In this document: positions 20,701 to 30,305 of the stretch, piece by piece
Layout: every line of letters begins with the position of its first letter
How positions within the stretch are numbered: position 1 is the stretch's first letter
NCBI GenBank assembly: GCA_963737015.1
Contig: CAVTQZ010000001.1
Coordinates: 806,001 to 870,000, forward strand
Length of the DNA: 64,000 nt
Direction: 5' to 3'
From: CAVTQZ01 sp963737015
GTDB lineage: Bacteria; Actinomycetota; Acidimicrobiia; Acidimicrobiales; UBA8190
The notes under the pieces: generated by a model
What the model saw: the letters and a program-made list of their open reading frames with translations, nothing else
What the model was told of the DNA's origin: nothing
The model's database searches: none
Program-made: the position numbers and the translations under genes

Positions 20701-21935
20701 TACGAAGGTGAGCGGGTGTACACGTCGCCCCCAAAGGTGTGCGAGACGTCGGCGGCGAAGCCGATCCTGGACAGACCGAACAGATCCTCGAACGAACCGA
20801 GCAGGGCGTAATGGTTGTACGCAGTCGTGGAGACGGTCCCGGGCTCGATGAACGGGGAGATGAGGACGGCTCCGGTCTTTCCCCCTCCGGGTCCCGTGAT
20901 TCCCGGAAGCGGCGAATTCGGGCCCGGCATCTCGTTGCAACACGCGGTCGAGTCGCCATTGGGTGGTCCCGCTGCTTCGTCGAACACGATTGCCAGGAGG
21001 CCATTGTGGCGGAATGCGGGCGACGAAGTGATCATCGGCACCCACTTCCTCAGAAAAACGTCGATGTCGCCGACGGCGCTCTTCGTCGGGGTGGTCTGGT
21101 TTGTGCACGGATAGTCGTGGCCGTCGTCGCACACGTCGGGCACGATGAACGAGAGGTTCGGTGTCGTCGAGACCTTCCGAAGGTCGGTGGCGAGTCCGGT
21201 CGTACCCGTTGGCGTGCCCGCAGGCAGTCGACCCGAAGTACTGCCGAGCGGCACCACGTGGGAGTTGCAATACGAGGTGTCGTCGATGATGCCGTGGAAG
21301 TACACGAACGGGTCGTGCCGTGCCACGTACCCGTCACCTGAAACAGCGGACTGGGTCTTGTCCTGGGAGCCGAGACTCGGGTGCCCGCATACCGGAGACT
21401 CGCGGCTAGAGACGTTGCCCATGTCCTCCATGTAGCCCTTCCAGCTGAATCGCGAACTGGTCAGCTGGCTCGAGATCGTCGGAACAGACGAGGGAAATAC
21501 GCATCCGGATCCGACAGCCTGACCGTCGAGAGGCGAACCCGTCGGCGGGAGCACGGGACCTGCCCCCACGAAGTTGTCGTAGATCTGGCAGTCACCCTGG
21601 TTCTGGGGGTTGGGCGCCTGCCCGCTGATCATCGCTATGTAATTGTCGTTGCTCTCGTGACCGGTGGCGTAATAGTCGGGCAGGAAGGCGCCCTCCGAGG
21701 GGAGGGTCTTCGCGAGGTAGGGGTCTGCACTCGGATCTCCGAAGGTCGACGAGGAGCTCTCGTTCTCGAGGACGATCACGAAGACGTGGCGGACTGGTGG
21801 CAGCTTGGCAGCAACCGTCGCAGCCGAGATGGACCCCGTCCCTGCTGAGCTCGCAGAGAGCGCGGGCAACAACACTCCGAGCCAGACGACGAAGACCGCG
21901 GCCACGAAGCCCGCCCCGTTCAGCTGCCGTCTCAT
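20700..21935 (-). CDS. Secreted phosphoesterase-family protein (acid phosphatase / phospholipase C-like)
   Basis: 411-aa exported hydrolase. The N-terminus is a signal peptide (MRRQLNGAGF followed by a hydrophobic stretch to about residue 30). The phosphoesterase fold begins HVFVIVLENESSSSTFG, the metal-binding Glu-Asn start of this family, followed by YYATGHESNDNYIAMISG and the late metal-ligand region LLAIVFDEAAG. Ser/Gly-rich segments suit an extracellular protein. A clear GGAGGAAAG ribosome-binding site precedes the ATG. A phosphate- or phospholipid-scavenging role is likely, but the substrate cannot be read from sequence. Its 3' end meets the exporter ATPase gene. Confidence 0.82.
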   Translation of the reverse strand: MRRQLNGAGFVAAVFVVWLGVLLPALSASSAGTGSISAATVAAKLPPVRHVFVIVLENESSSSTFGDPSADPYLAKTLPSEGAFLPDYYATGHESNDNYIAMISGQAPNPQNQGDCQIYDNFVGAGPVLPPTGSPLDGQAVGSGCVFPSSVPTISSQLTSSRFSWKGYMEDMGNVSSRESPVCGHPSLGSQDKTQSAVSGDGYVARHDPFVYFHGIIDDTSYCNSHVVPLGSTSGRLPAGTPTGTTGLATDLRKVSTTPNLSFIVPDVCDDGHDYPCTNQTTPTKSAVGDIDVFLRKWVPMITSSPAFRHNGLLAIVFDEAAGPPNGDSTACCNEMPGPNSPLPGITGPGGGKTGAVLISPFIEPGTVSTTAYNHYALLGSFEDLFGLSRIGFAADVSHTFGGDVYTRSPS

Positions 21936-22117
21936 CCGCCTCTTTCCTCCAATCGAGTGGTCACTCGAAACGCCGACGCCGGACCCGGTGGTCGATCACG
22001 AGTGTGAACACCGAATGTGAGGTGAACGGCCGGGGCGTCCCCGCCCGTTGAAAACGCCTCGCCTTTCTCTGGATCACCACCGAATTTGCCCAATAAGTGC
22101 CTACTTGAGCGAGTAGC

Positions 22118-24310
22118 GTGAAGTCTTACGCACGGCTCGTCGGTGTCCTCGGGAGGGACGTTGGGACTTCACGGAGCAGGCAGTTGAGCTCGGTCCTGGA
22201 GGTGGAGGGGCTAAAGACCGAGTTTCGCTTGCGAAGCTCGACGGTTGGGGCGGTCGACGGCGTGTCGTTCCATGTCGATTCGGGCGAATGCGTAGGCGTG
22301 GTGGGCGAGTCCGGCTCGGGCAAGACCACCGTCGGGCTCTCGATCATGAAACTGTTGCCGAACGTCGGCCACGTCACCTCTGGTTCGATCCGCCTCCTCG
22401 GAAAGGATCTCGTCCCCCTGAGCGAGAAGGAGATGACGAAAGTACGCGGCAACGACGTGGGGATGATCTTCCAGGACCCCCTCACCGCCCTCAATCCGAC
22501 GATGACCATCGGCCGCCAGCTTGCCGAGAGCGTGCGCCTTCACCGTCAAGCGTCCAAGCAAGAGGCCCGCAACCGAGCGGTCGAGGTCCTCGAGCTGGTG
22601 GAGATGCCGAGGCCGCGCGAGCGCCTGAGCTCGTATCCACACGAGCTTTCGGGCGGCCTCAGACAACGGGTCATGATCGCGATGGCGCTCGCTTGCGATC
22701 CGAAGCTCCTCATCGCCGACGAGCCGACGACCGCCCTCGACGTCACGATCCAGGCGCAGATCCTCGACCTCCTCGACCGCCTTCGCGAAGAGTTGCACAT
22801 GGCGGTGATCCTCATCACCCACGACATGGGGGTGATCGCAGGCCGGACCGACCGCGTGCTCGTCCTGTACGCCGGAAGGATCGCCGAAAGCGCGTCGACC
22901 GCCGAGCTGTTCGCGCGCATGAGGCACCCTTACGCAGAGGCCCTGCTTGCATCGGTGCCGAAGCTCGACCAAGACCCCTCCGTGCGTCTCGTGAGCATCG
23001 CGGGTCTCCCCCCCGACCTGTCACAACCGATCCCGTTCTGCCGGTTCGCCCCCAGATGCCGTTACTCACAGCCCGACTGCTGGGATACCGAGCCGCCTCT
23101 GCAGCAGGCGGCTGAGAGCTCGCCCGGCCACCTCGCCGCCTGCTTCCACCAGGTCGATGTCGACCCCGAGACGAAGGCGAAGAGGCCGGAAGCGGTGGCG
23201 AAGTCGGCCCTCGTGGACATCAAGGTCGACGAGGTCGCGGCCGCCCGTTTGCGAGCCCGGACCGAGTTCCTCGAGCACGAGCCGACCTTGCTCCATGTCA
23301 GTCATCTGATCAAGGAGTTCCCGGTGACCGCCGGCGCGGTATTGAGGCGCAAGGTCGGGACCTTGAAAGCCGTCTCCGACGTGTCCTTCGCTGTGCGGCG
23401 CGGCGAGACATTCGGGATCGTTGGTGAGTCCGGCTCGGGCAAGACCACGGTCGGCCGAATGGTCGTGTGCCTCGAGCGCGTCAACTCGGGATCGATACGC
23501 TTCGAGGATCAGGAGCTCACGCGCCTAAGAGGAGGACCACTACGCAATAGACGCCGTGACCTCCAGCTGATCTTCCAGGATCCCTACGCATCGCTCGATC
23601 CCCGGATGCGGGTGGGCACCATTCTGCGGGAACCACTGAAGGTCCAGGGCATCGGGACCCCGAAGGAGCAGACCGAGCGCGTTCGGTCACTCGTCTCGGA
23701 GGTGGGACTCAGCGAAAAGGCACTCGAGCTCTACGCGCACGAATTCTCCGGAGGGCAGCGACAAAGGATCGGACTCGCGAGGGCTCTAGCACTCGACCCC
23801 AAGCTCATCGTGGCCGACGAGCCCGTGTCTGCGTTGGACGTTTCCATCCAGGCTCAAATCCTCAACCTTCTGAAGGACCTCCAGGAGAAGCACGACCTCA
23901 CCCTCATCGTCATCTCTCACGATCTCGCAGTGATCAAGTACGTGTCCGACACCATCGGCGTGATGTACCTCGGGAAATTCGTGGAAGTCGGGCCCTCGGC
24001 CGAGATCTACGAGAGGGCTGCGCATCCCTACACCCGTGCACTGATCGACACCATCCCCGTGCCGGACCCGGCAGTGGCCCGCAGGGCACGCGGCCGTCAC
24101 ATCACAGGCGAGCTTCCGTCAGCCATCGAACCACCCTCGGGGTGCCGGTTCCGCACCCGCTGTCCGTTCGCGCAGGATCGTTGCGCCGAAGAGGAGCCGC
24201 TACTGCGTCCCTTTGGCGATCGTCACCTGGCTGCGTGCCATTTTCCGCTCCAGACGGCCACCGGAGGAGTGCCGGAGGAGCTCGTACCGACCGCGGCAGA
24301 CAAGAGCTGA
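22118..24310 (+). CDS. Fused oligopeptide ABC transporter ATPase (DppD-DppF type)
   Basis: 730 aa with two complete ATPase halves. First half: Walker A GESGSGKTTVG, signature LSGGLRQRV, Walker B LIADEPTTALD, then an oligopeptide-transporter C-terminal segment with HPYAEALLASVP and the cysteines of FCRFAPRCRYSQPDC. Second half: GESGSGKTTVG, FSGGQRQRIG, VADEPVSALD, then HPYTRALIDTIP and CRFRTRCPFAQDRC. The fusion replaces separate DppD and DppF subunits; its partners DppC, DppB and DppA are encoded convergently downstream. The GTG at 22118 opens the longest frame, but a TTG at 22184 has a better-placed ribosome-binding site (GGAG) and may be the true start. Confidence 0.9.
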   Translation: MKSYARLVGVLGRDVGTSRSRQLSSVLEVEGLKTEFRLRSSTVGAVDGVSFHVDSGECVGVVGESGSGKTTVGLSIMKLLPNVGHVTSGSIRLLGKDLVPLSEKEMTKVRGNDVGMIFQDPLTALNPTMTIGRQLAESVRLHRQASKQEARNRAVEVLELVEMPRPRERLSSYPHELSGGLRQRVMIAMALACDPKLLIADEPTTALDVTIQAQILDLLDRLREELHMAVILITHDMGVIAGRTDRVLVLYAGRIAESASTAELFARMRHPYAEALLASVPKLDQDPSVRLVSIAGLPPDLSQPIPFCRFAPRCRYSQPDCWDTEPPLQQAAESSPGHLAACFHQVDVDPETKAKRPEAVAKSALVDIKVDEVAAARLRARTEFLEHEPTLLHVSHLIKEFPVTAGAVLRRKVGTLKAVSDVSFAVRRGETFGIVGESGSGKTTVGRMVVCLERVNSGSIRFEDQELTRLRGGPLRNRRRDLQLIFQDPYASLDPRMRVGTILREPLKVQGIGTPKEQTERVRSLVSEVGLSEKALELYAHEFSGGQRQRIGLARALALDPKLIVADEPVSALDVSIQAQILNLLKDLQEKHDLTLIVISHDLAVIKYVSDTIGVMYLGKFVEVGPSAEIYERAAHPYTRALIDTIPVPDPAVARRARGRHITGELPSAIEPPSGCRFRTRCPFAQDRCAEEEPLLRPFGDRHLAACHFPLQTATGGVPEELVPTAADKS

Positions 24311-24329
24311 GCTCCCGGCGACGCAAACG

Positions 24330-25340
24330 TCAGCGGCGCTGGAGGCGTACCTCGAGCGAGTCACGAAGCGCGTCACCCATGAAATTGAACGCCACCACGA
24401 CGAGCACGATGCAGAGCCCGACAGGGTAGACCTCCCACCAGTAACCGTTCAGGGCGTACGTGACTCCGTCAGACAGCATCGATCCCCAGTCGGTTTGCGG
24501 AAGCGGCACGCCGAGGCCCACGAAGCCGAGCGCCGCCAAGAGCAGGATGGCGTCCGCCACCTGAAATGTGGCGTTCACCACGATGGTGCCGACCGTGTTC
24601 GGGATGATATGGCGCAGGATGATCCGGCGTCTGCTCCCGCCCATCACCCTCACCGCCTGGACGTACTCGCGTACCCGCAGCGTCAGCGTCTCACCTCGGA
24701 CCAGACGTGCTGTTATGAGCCACGAGACGAAGCCGATCACGAGTATGAGCAGTCCCAGAGAGGGATGGAAAATGACGGCGAGCGCAACGGTGAGGAAGAG
24801 GACCGGGATCGAGAGGAGGATGTCGACGATCCGCATCATCACGGCGTCCACCCAGCCTCCGATGAAGCCGGAGACCGCACCGTAGAGCACGCCCCAGATC
24901 ACGCTCACAGCCGCGGCGGCGAATCCCACGATCAATGAATTGCGACCTCCGAACATGAGCCGCCCGAGCTCGTCGAAGCCGGATTGATCTGTGCCGAACA
25001 GGTGTGAACCGCTCGGAGAGGAGTTCTGGACGGAGTTTAGAAGCGCCGATTCGGCATTGGTCTGGTTCGTGCTGTAGATGAGCGGGCCGATGAAACAGAA
25101 CAGGATCATGAACACGATCCAAACCAGGCCGATGACCGCGAGCTTGTTCTCGGCGAAAACCCGCACTATCTGGCGCAGCAGGCTCCCTGCGGTGACGATC
25201 TCGCCGCCCTCGGGAAGCAGAACTCTTTGACCCGTCCCGGCCGCCTCGGCCGCGACGACGGCACCCGGCCCAAGGGGCCCGGAATCGAGCAGATCGAGCT
25301 CCGATGCTGCCACGGCAGCGGGTTCGTTAGGCGCGGCCAT
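24330..25340 (-). CDS. Oligopeptide ABC transporter permease (DppC-like)
   Basis: 336-aa inner-membrane permease of the peptide/nickel family. About 70 residues of soluble N-terminus precede the first membrane helix (KLAVIGLVWIVFMILFCFIG); the OppC-type EAA loop appears as EYVQAVRVMGGSRRRIILRH. The start is ATG 25340, overlapping the dppB stop by 14 nt; the longer open frame upstream is not peptide-like. It forms the translocation pore with DppB and is powered by the fused ATPase encoded on the opposite strand just downstream. Confidence 0.9.
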   Translation of the reverse strand: MAAPNEPAAVAASELDLLDSGPLGPGAVVAAEAAGTGQRVLLPEGGEIVTAGSLLRQIVRVFAENKLAVIGLVWIVFMILFCFIGPLIYSTNQTNAESALLNSVQNSSPSGSHLFGTDQSGFDELGRLMFGGRNSLIVGFAAAAVSVIWGVLYGAVSGFIGGWVDAVMMRIVDILLSIPVLFLTVALAVIFHPSLGLLILVIGFVSWLITARLVRGETLTLRVREYVQAVRVMGGSRRRIILRHIIPNTVGTIVVNATFQVADAILLLAALGFVGLGVPLPQTDWGSMLSDGVTYALNGYWWEVYPVGLCIVLVVVAFNFMGDALRDSLEVRLQRR

Positions 25341-26295
25341 AGCGGATCCTGGGATCGATGACCGCGTAAAGGATGTCGGCGAGGAAGTTCCCTGCGACCG
25401 TGGCGAGAGTGGCCACGATGGTGGTCCCGAGCAGGAGGGGCACGTCGGTATTCGTGATCGCCCTGTAGGTGAGTAACCCCATCCCCGGGTAGTTGAAAAC
25501 GGTCTCGGTGAGAAGGGCACCGCTCACGATGAGGGGGAAGTAGTACCCGAGCAAGGTGACGACCGGGATCAGAGCGTTCCTGAGCGCGTGAAGGTACAGG
25601 ACCCGGCGCGGACCGGCGCCTTTGGCCCGGGCCGTACGGACGTAGTCCTCGGTCATCTGCTCCATCATCGACGAACGCATGTAACGACTGAACGCCGCGA
25701 TGGTCACTGCAGCGAGCGTGAACTCGGGCAAGACGAGCCCCCGTGGGTCTTTGAGGATCCCTACCACGGTGGTGGCCTGCGGGGCCTCCGTGGAGAACCA
25801 GTGCAGGTCCACCCCGAGCCAGAGGATCAACAGTGTCCCGATGAGGAAGGGCGGGGCGCCATAGAGGATGAACGAGGTCCCGGTGAGCGCGTAGTCGATG
25901 GGCTTGTTTCGCCGGACCACCTGAAGGATTCCGAGCGGGATTGCGATTATAAGCGACAAGAGGATCGATATCCCTACGAGCAGCAGCGTCTTCGGGAGGT
26001 ACTCGCCGATCACGGTCGAGACGCCCTGGTTGTAGTGATACGAGTAACCGAGATTGAAGCGCGGTGGTACCAGCTCATAGATGTATCGCCAGAACTGCCG
26101 ATAAAGCGGCAGGTTGTATCCGTTCTGCTTGTTGAAGAGATGGATCTGCAGGGAAGTGGCGCGAGGACCGAGAGCCGCTCTCGCTGCACCCCCGGGGATG
26201 ACGTGCGCGAGAAAGAAGACGATGAGCAGGACGCCGATGACGACCAGTACCGCCTGGCCGAGGCGCCTCAACAAGTAGCCGACGAACCCGCTCAT
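25327..26295 (-). CDS. Oligopeptide ABC transporter permease (DppB-like)
   Basis: 322 aa, six membrane helices predicted. The N-terminus MSGFVGYLLRRLGQAVLVVI and the EAA loop EDYVRTARAKGAGPRRVLYL are typical of DppB/OppB, as is the C-terminal VIDPRIRYG. It follows dppA on the same strand after a stable hairpin and overlaps dppC, giving the operon order dppA-dppB-dppC. The substrate is peptides or another solute carried by family-5 binding proteins. Confidence 0.9.
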   Translation of the reverse strand: MSGFVGYLLRRLGQAVLVVIGVLLIVFFLAHVIPGGAARAALGPRATSLQIHLFNKQNGYNLPLYRQFWRYIYELVPPRFNLGYSYHYNQGVSTVIGEYLPKTLLLVGISILLSLIIAIPLGILQVVRRNKPIDYALTGTSFILYGAPPFLIGTLLILWLGVDLHWFSTEAPQATTVVGILKDPRGLVLPEFTLAAVTIAAFSRYMRSSMMEQMTEDYVRTARAKGAGPRRVLYLHALRNALIPVVTLLGYYFPLIVSGALLTETVFNYPGMGLLTYRAITNTDVPLLLGTTIVATLATVAGNFLADILYAVIDPRIRYGRA

Positions 26296-26408
26296 CGAGC
26301 CCCCACCCCGACTACCACCTTTCGAACTCTACTCCTCGCCGGTCGCAAGAGAACACGGCTTCGGGCACATCGAGAGTTTCTTAGAGCGTTTCTCATGGCC
26401 GGACGCGC

Positions 26409-26437
26409 CACCGCCCCGTCCAGGAAACGGGGCGGTG
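26409..26437 (-). terminator. Hairpin between dppA and dppB
   Basis: CACCGCCCCGT (26409-26419) pairs perfectly with ACGGGGCGGTG (26427-26437) over a 7-nt loop. It lies in the gap between dppA and dppB without a T-run, so it more likely tunes the ratio of binding protein to permease (partial termination or 3'-end protection) than ends the operon. Confidence 0.6.
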
Positions 26438-26474
26438 GGCTCCATAAGCCAATGTCAGACAAGTCGGAGTGAGG

Positions 26475-28410
26475 TCACTTCACGAAGTAGAAGTTCTCCG
26501 GGTCGTTGTACTCCATGGCGTTCAGGTCCGTGACACCGCGGAGGTTGTTCGACACCTCCCACAGGTAGGTGGCCTGGTCGTCCTGGAAGATCACTGGAAG
26601 CTGCTTCGCCAGGTAGTTCTCGTAGGTGAACAGGCTGGTGTTGGTGTAGTCCGTCGCCTTGGTGTTGGCGTCGTTGGTCGCGTCGGTGTAGCTCCCGTAG
26701 TTCGACAACGCACCCGTGGAGAAGATCTCCTCTCCGGTCGGTGCGAAGTCGGGGGCGAAGATCCATCCGGCTCCCCAGTTCTCCATCTCCCAGGTGCAGC
26801 TCGGACCCGGGCTGCACGATGTGGCGTTACCGATCACGGTGTCGAACGATGCCTGGGAAAGGTTGACCTTGATACCGGCCGACGCCCACGACGAGCGCTC
26901 GACCGACATCCGCTGGTCCACTGTGATCACACCCGTGGAGAACTGGAGGTTGAAGTTGAGCTGCGCGCCCTGAGGTATCCCGGCACCGCACTCGTCAGAC
27001 GCATTACCCGGCTTGGTGCAGGTGTCGACGCCGTTCGGAACCACGTTCCACCCGTGCGACTTGAGCAGCGAGACGGCTTTCGACGGGTTGTACGGGTACG
27101 GGTTCGACTTCTCCTGCGGTGAGGCGAAGTTGTTGGGCGGGGTGATGGGGACAGGGCCGTAGCTCGGCACCCCGTATCCCTTGTCGATCTTCTTGATTAT
27201 CAGCGGCTGGTCGACCAGGTACTGCATCGCCTGGCGGAAGTACAGCTGCTTGAAGATCGCTCCCGCTGCGCCGTTGTCGCCCGTGGAGTTGAAGTTGTAG
27301 GGGAAGTAGTTGATCGACCACGGGTAGAAGGGCAGCAGGTAGTACTTGCCTGCGAGGCGCGGCGAGTTGGCTCCGGGCGTGAACGGCCCGGGTGCCGGCG
27401 AGGGCACGTTGGCGATCGGCAGGTAGCCCATCGTCAGCTGGCCACCGATCACCGCGTTCAACTCGGAGGGCTCGTCCGTGAACGGAACTTCGACGAACTT
27501 CGAGATGCTCGGCTTCACCGGTCCGGAGTAGGTCGGGTTCGGCTCGAACGTGGCCTGGCCGTTGGGGTTGAAGTCGGTCAGGTGCCACGGCCCGTCGACG
27601 ACCTGCCACAGCGGATTCGTCGCGTACGTGGCAAGGGAGTTGTTCGTTCCCGACGAGGAGGGGTTGTACCCGGCCTGGGTCGTGATGTACGACCAGACAG
27701 CGCCGCAGGCAGAGTCCGCAGTGCCATAGGTGGCCCTGCCACATCCACCTGAGCCGGCGGACGCACCTGTCTTCGTGATGTCCCAAGCCTCGGGCAGAGG
27801 CGTGATCTGGCTCAGCATGTTGTAGGTGAACCAAGTCGGGTTGACAGAACCTGACAGATTGATCGTCACCGTGTTGCCGCTGGTGCTGACGCTCGTGACG
27901 TCGTCCGGCATGCCGACGCCGGGCACGTACGCCGCCCAGTTCTTCTTCTCGGCGTGCCAGATGTTGAGCCACTGCATGACATCGGCGGTGCTCAGCTTCT
28001 CGCCGTTTGACCAGTTGTAGTCCTTCAGGGTGAACGAGACGGTCTGGTTGTTGTTCGTGTAGGTGGGACTGTCAGCCACAGACAAAGAGGGATTGAGGCT
28101 CGGCTGAACGGTGTTGTCGGTGCCACCCGATCCGAACCAGTACAGCGGCCGGTACATCATCGCCTGGAACTGGCTGATGTTCGCCGACGGAGAAGAAGCC
28201 GGCGGGCATGAACGGGTAGATGAAGTTCGGGGTAGCCGACGGCAACTCCGCCCAGGTGACCGTGCCTCCGGTGGTCTTCGTACCTCCGGTCGGGACGCCG
28301 CTCGACTTTCCGCTCGTGCTCGAAGACGAACCGCTCGAGCACGCTGCCAGGACGAGCGCCGACATCGCCAAGGCGCCGGCAATGAACCCAAAGGACTTCG
28401 TACGTCGCAC
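26475..28410 (-). pseudogene. Peptide-binding lipoprotein (DppA-like) with a +1 frameshift
   Basis: Solute-binding protein family 5. The N-terminal frame starts at GTG 28410 after GAGGGGG and encodes a lipoprotein signal ending in the lipobox LAAC, then VTWAELPSATPNFIYPF...GFFSV. The rest of the protein (ANISQFQ, MYRPLYWFG, through to NDPENFYFVK) continues in another frame. The break lies at 28179-28188, where GTCGGCGAAC would read on as FFSVANISQFQ if one G were absent; the total span is 3n+1 nt. The gene is either inactivated or the extra base is a sequence error; intact permease and ATPase genes favour the second. About 644 aa if corrected. Confidence 0.8.
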
Positions 28411-28558
28411 GGGTTTCCCCCTCGCTTTCTCTTTGGCTGTGCCTTTTGGCTGTGCCGCCTCGTCGTCTCAGGGCCGAAGAGGCTAAGTGACAAAAACGTT
28501 ACACTTCTGCTTCTGTCCATGGGCTGATCCTCGGGCGGGGCACTGAGAGGCGGATCGG

Positions 28559-28564
28559 TACACT
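28559..28564 (+). promoter_or_regulatory. -10 box of the Arg-rich/TPR gene (leaderless)
   Basis: TACACT lies 7 nt before the ATG at 28572, so transcription should begin at the start codon. No convincing -35 is seen. Confidence 0.5.
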
Positions 28565-28571
28565 GCGACAA

Positions 28572-30299
28572 ATGCCCAGGGACGCAGCCTCAGGCGCCCC
28601 GAGGCGCACCCCCCGGCCACGGCCGGCGTCCGGGCGATCGCCGCGCAACGTGGCGCACTCCTCCCGGGAGGGCGGGAACGAAAAGTCCGGAATCTCGTCC
28701 AAAGCCTCCCCGAGGAGCAGCACACGGCGGAGCTCGCGACCCGTGCGGCCCTCTCTGCCTGGGGAAACTCGATCCCGCGCGCCCAGACCCGCCGGGCAGC
28801 GCGCTCCCGACAAGACAGAGAGATCCGGTAGAGGGACTACCGCAAGCCGGGAGTTCCGTCGCCCCGCCGGGGCGGCCGCCAGCCAGAGGACCCGGCGACC
28901 TTCTGCGCCGAGGGAACCGAACCGAAGTTCCGGGCGCAGCGCACCTGAGAAGACCGGGCGTAGGACACCGGAGAAGTCCGGACGGAGAACGCCGGAGAGA
29001 AGGGGTCCCGAGCTCGGGGAGAGGTGGGGGAGGGCCCCGAGAGCACCCGGACCGAGGCGAACAGACGCGACGAGGGGCCCTGGGCGAACAGACACCGAGA
29101 CGAGGGGCCGCGGACGAACCGGCGAGTCGAGGGGCGGCGGGAGACGCGGAGAAAGCGGAACTGCGAAATCAGTGCCGTCGCGACCGTCCCGGGGCCGACC
29201 GAGCGGACGACGCGAAGAGTTCCCGCGGAACTGGGGAAGCGTCGCACGCCGCGGCGCACGTGCGTTGAGTTTCGAAGATGTCCGCGCAGACGAGCGCGAC
29301 AGCGGCCGAGGTCCGCAACACAGGGGACCGAGACCCGAGCACCGTCCGACACGGCCGTCGGAGTCGAGCCGAAACGGCGGAGACCGCGCGAGGGGTGGAC
29401 CGACTCGGCGTCCCGACAAAGGTCGTCCCGAGAAAGGTCGTGCCGAGAAAAGTCGTCCCGACAAAGGTCGTGCCGAGAAAATGCGACCGCCCGGCCTACA
29501 GGATCGACCCCCCGCCAAGCGCGTGCAAACGCGCAAGAGAGAAGGGCTCCCGCAGGCGCGTGGTGGCGCGCCTGTAGGCACTTCGCGGCGCTCCCGATTC
29601 TCCGACGAGGCCGATCTGCCCCGAGAGGTGACAGAAGAAATATTGCGAGTCGTCGGACGCGACCACGGCCGCCGGCTCGTCAGAGATCTCGCACGGGCGA
29701 CCTACGCGTACGAGCACGACCGCTACCACGACGCATTCCGGATGACCCGGCCGCTCGTCGACCTCGTTCCCGAGTCGGCGTCGGTGCGCGAGCTCCACGG
29801 GCTCGTCTGCTACCGGCTCGGGCGTTGGCGCGAGGCGGCGAAGAACCTCGAGGAGTCGCGCGATCTGGCTGGCGGCGATGCGAGCCAGCTTCCCGTGATC
29901 ATGGACTGCCGCCGTGCGCTGGGACAGCGGAACAAGCTGGAGGAGGCCTGGGGGGAGTTGCGTAGTGCGTCGCCGCCGGCGGATGTCCTGTCGGAGGGGC
30001 GCCTCGTCCTCGCGGCGCACCGTGCCGAACGCGCTGACCTCGACGGTGCCATCGACCTTCTCGTGTCCTCGGGCGCAGCGAGGCGCTTCGAGCATCCAGC
30101 CGAGCGCCACATAAGAGAGTGGTACGTGCTCGCCGATCTCTACGAGCGCGCCGGCGATCTGCCGCGCGCACGTGACCTTTTCGCGCGGGTGGCGGCGGCG
30201 GATCCCGAGCTCGCGGACGCACGTGTGCGTCGCGAGGAGCTCGGCTCGGCGCAGCGCAACCGGCGGCGACGGCCCGTTCGTCGCGACCAGAGGCCTTAG
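28572..30299 (+). CDS. Arg-rich disordered protein with C-terminal TPR-like domain
   Basis: 575 aa; function not recognised. Residues 1 to about 345 are almost pure R/G/P/S/E/K low complexity with short repeats such as GRRTPEKSGRRTPE and a series of RPEKGRAEKSRPDKGRAEK type units; this part should be disordered, very basic and able to bind nucleic acid. Residues from about 350 are ordered and helical: LARATYAYEHDRYHDAFRMT and EWYVLADLYERAGDLPRARD look like TPR helix pairs. The low-complexity region is in frame with the ordered domain, which supports a single coding sequence. Related actinobacterial TPR proteins sit beside the threonine aldolase gene in other genomes only as far as I recall. 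Confidence 0.7.
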   Translation: MPRDAASGAPRRTPRPRPASGRSPRNVAHSSREGGNEKSGISSKASPRSSTRRSSRPVRPSLPGETRSRAPRPAGQRAPDKTERSGRGTTASREFRRPAGAAASQRTRRPSAPREPNRSSGRSAPEKTGRRTPEKSGRRTPERRGPELGERWGRAPRAPGPRRTDATRGPGRTDTETRGRGRTGESRGGGRRGESGTAKSVPSRPSRGRPSGRREEFPRNWGSVARRGARALSFEDVRADERDSGRGPQHRGPRPEHRPTRPSESSRNGGDRARGGPTRRPDKGRPEKGRAEKSRPDKGRAEKMRPPGLQDRPPAKRVQTRKREGLPQARGGAPVGTSRRSRFSDEADLPREVTEEILRVVGRDHGRRLVRDLARATYAYEHDRYHDAFRMTRPLVDLVPESASVRELHGLVCYRLGRWREAAKNLEESRDLAGGDASQLPVIMDCRRALGQRNKLEEAWGELRSASPPADVLSEGRLVLAAHRAERADLDGAIDLLVSSGAARRFEHPAERHIREWYVLADLYERAGDLPRARDLFARVAAADPELADARVRREELGSAQRNRRRRPVRRDQRP

Positions 30300-30305
30300 A
30301 TTCCG

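Noticed and set aside
25341..25520. 60-residue N-terminal extension of DppC
   Set aside because: It is antisense-like Pro/Ser/Arg sequence over the dppB 3' end; ATG 25340 gives the normal permease N-terminus.
28499..29581. 360-codon minus-strand frame rich in Arg, Gly and Pro
   Set aside because: It is a compositional mirror of the Arg-rich plus-strand gene, whose frame continues into an ordered TPR-like domain.
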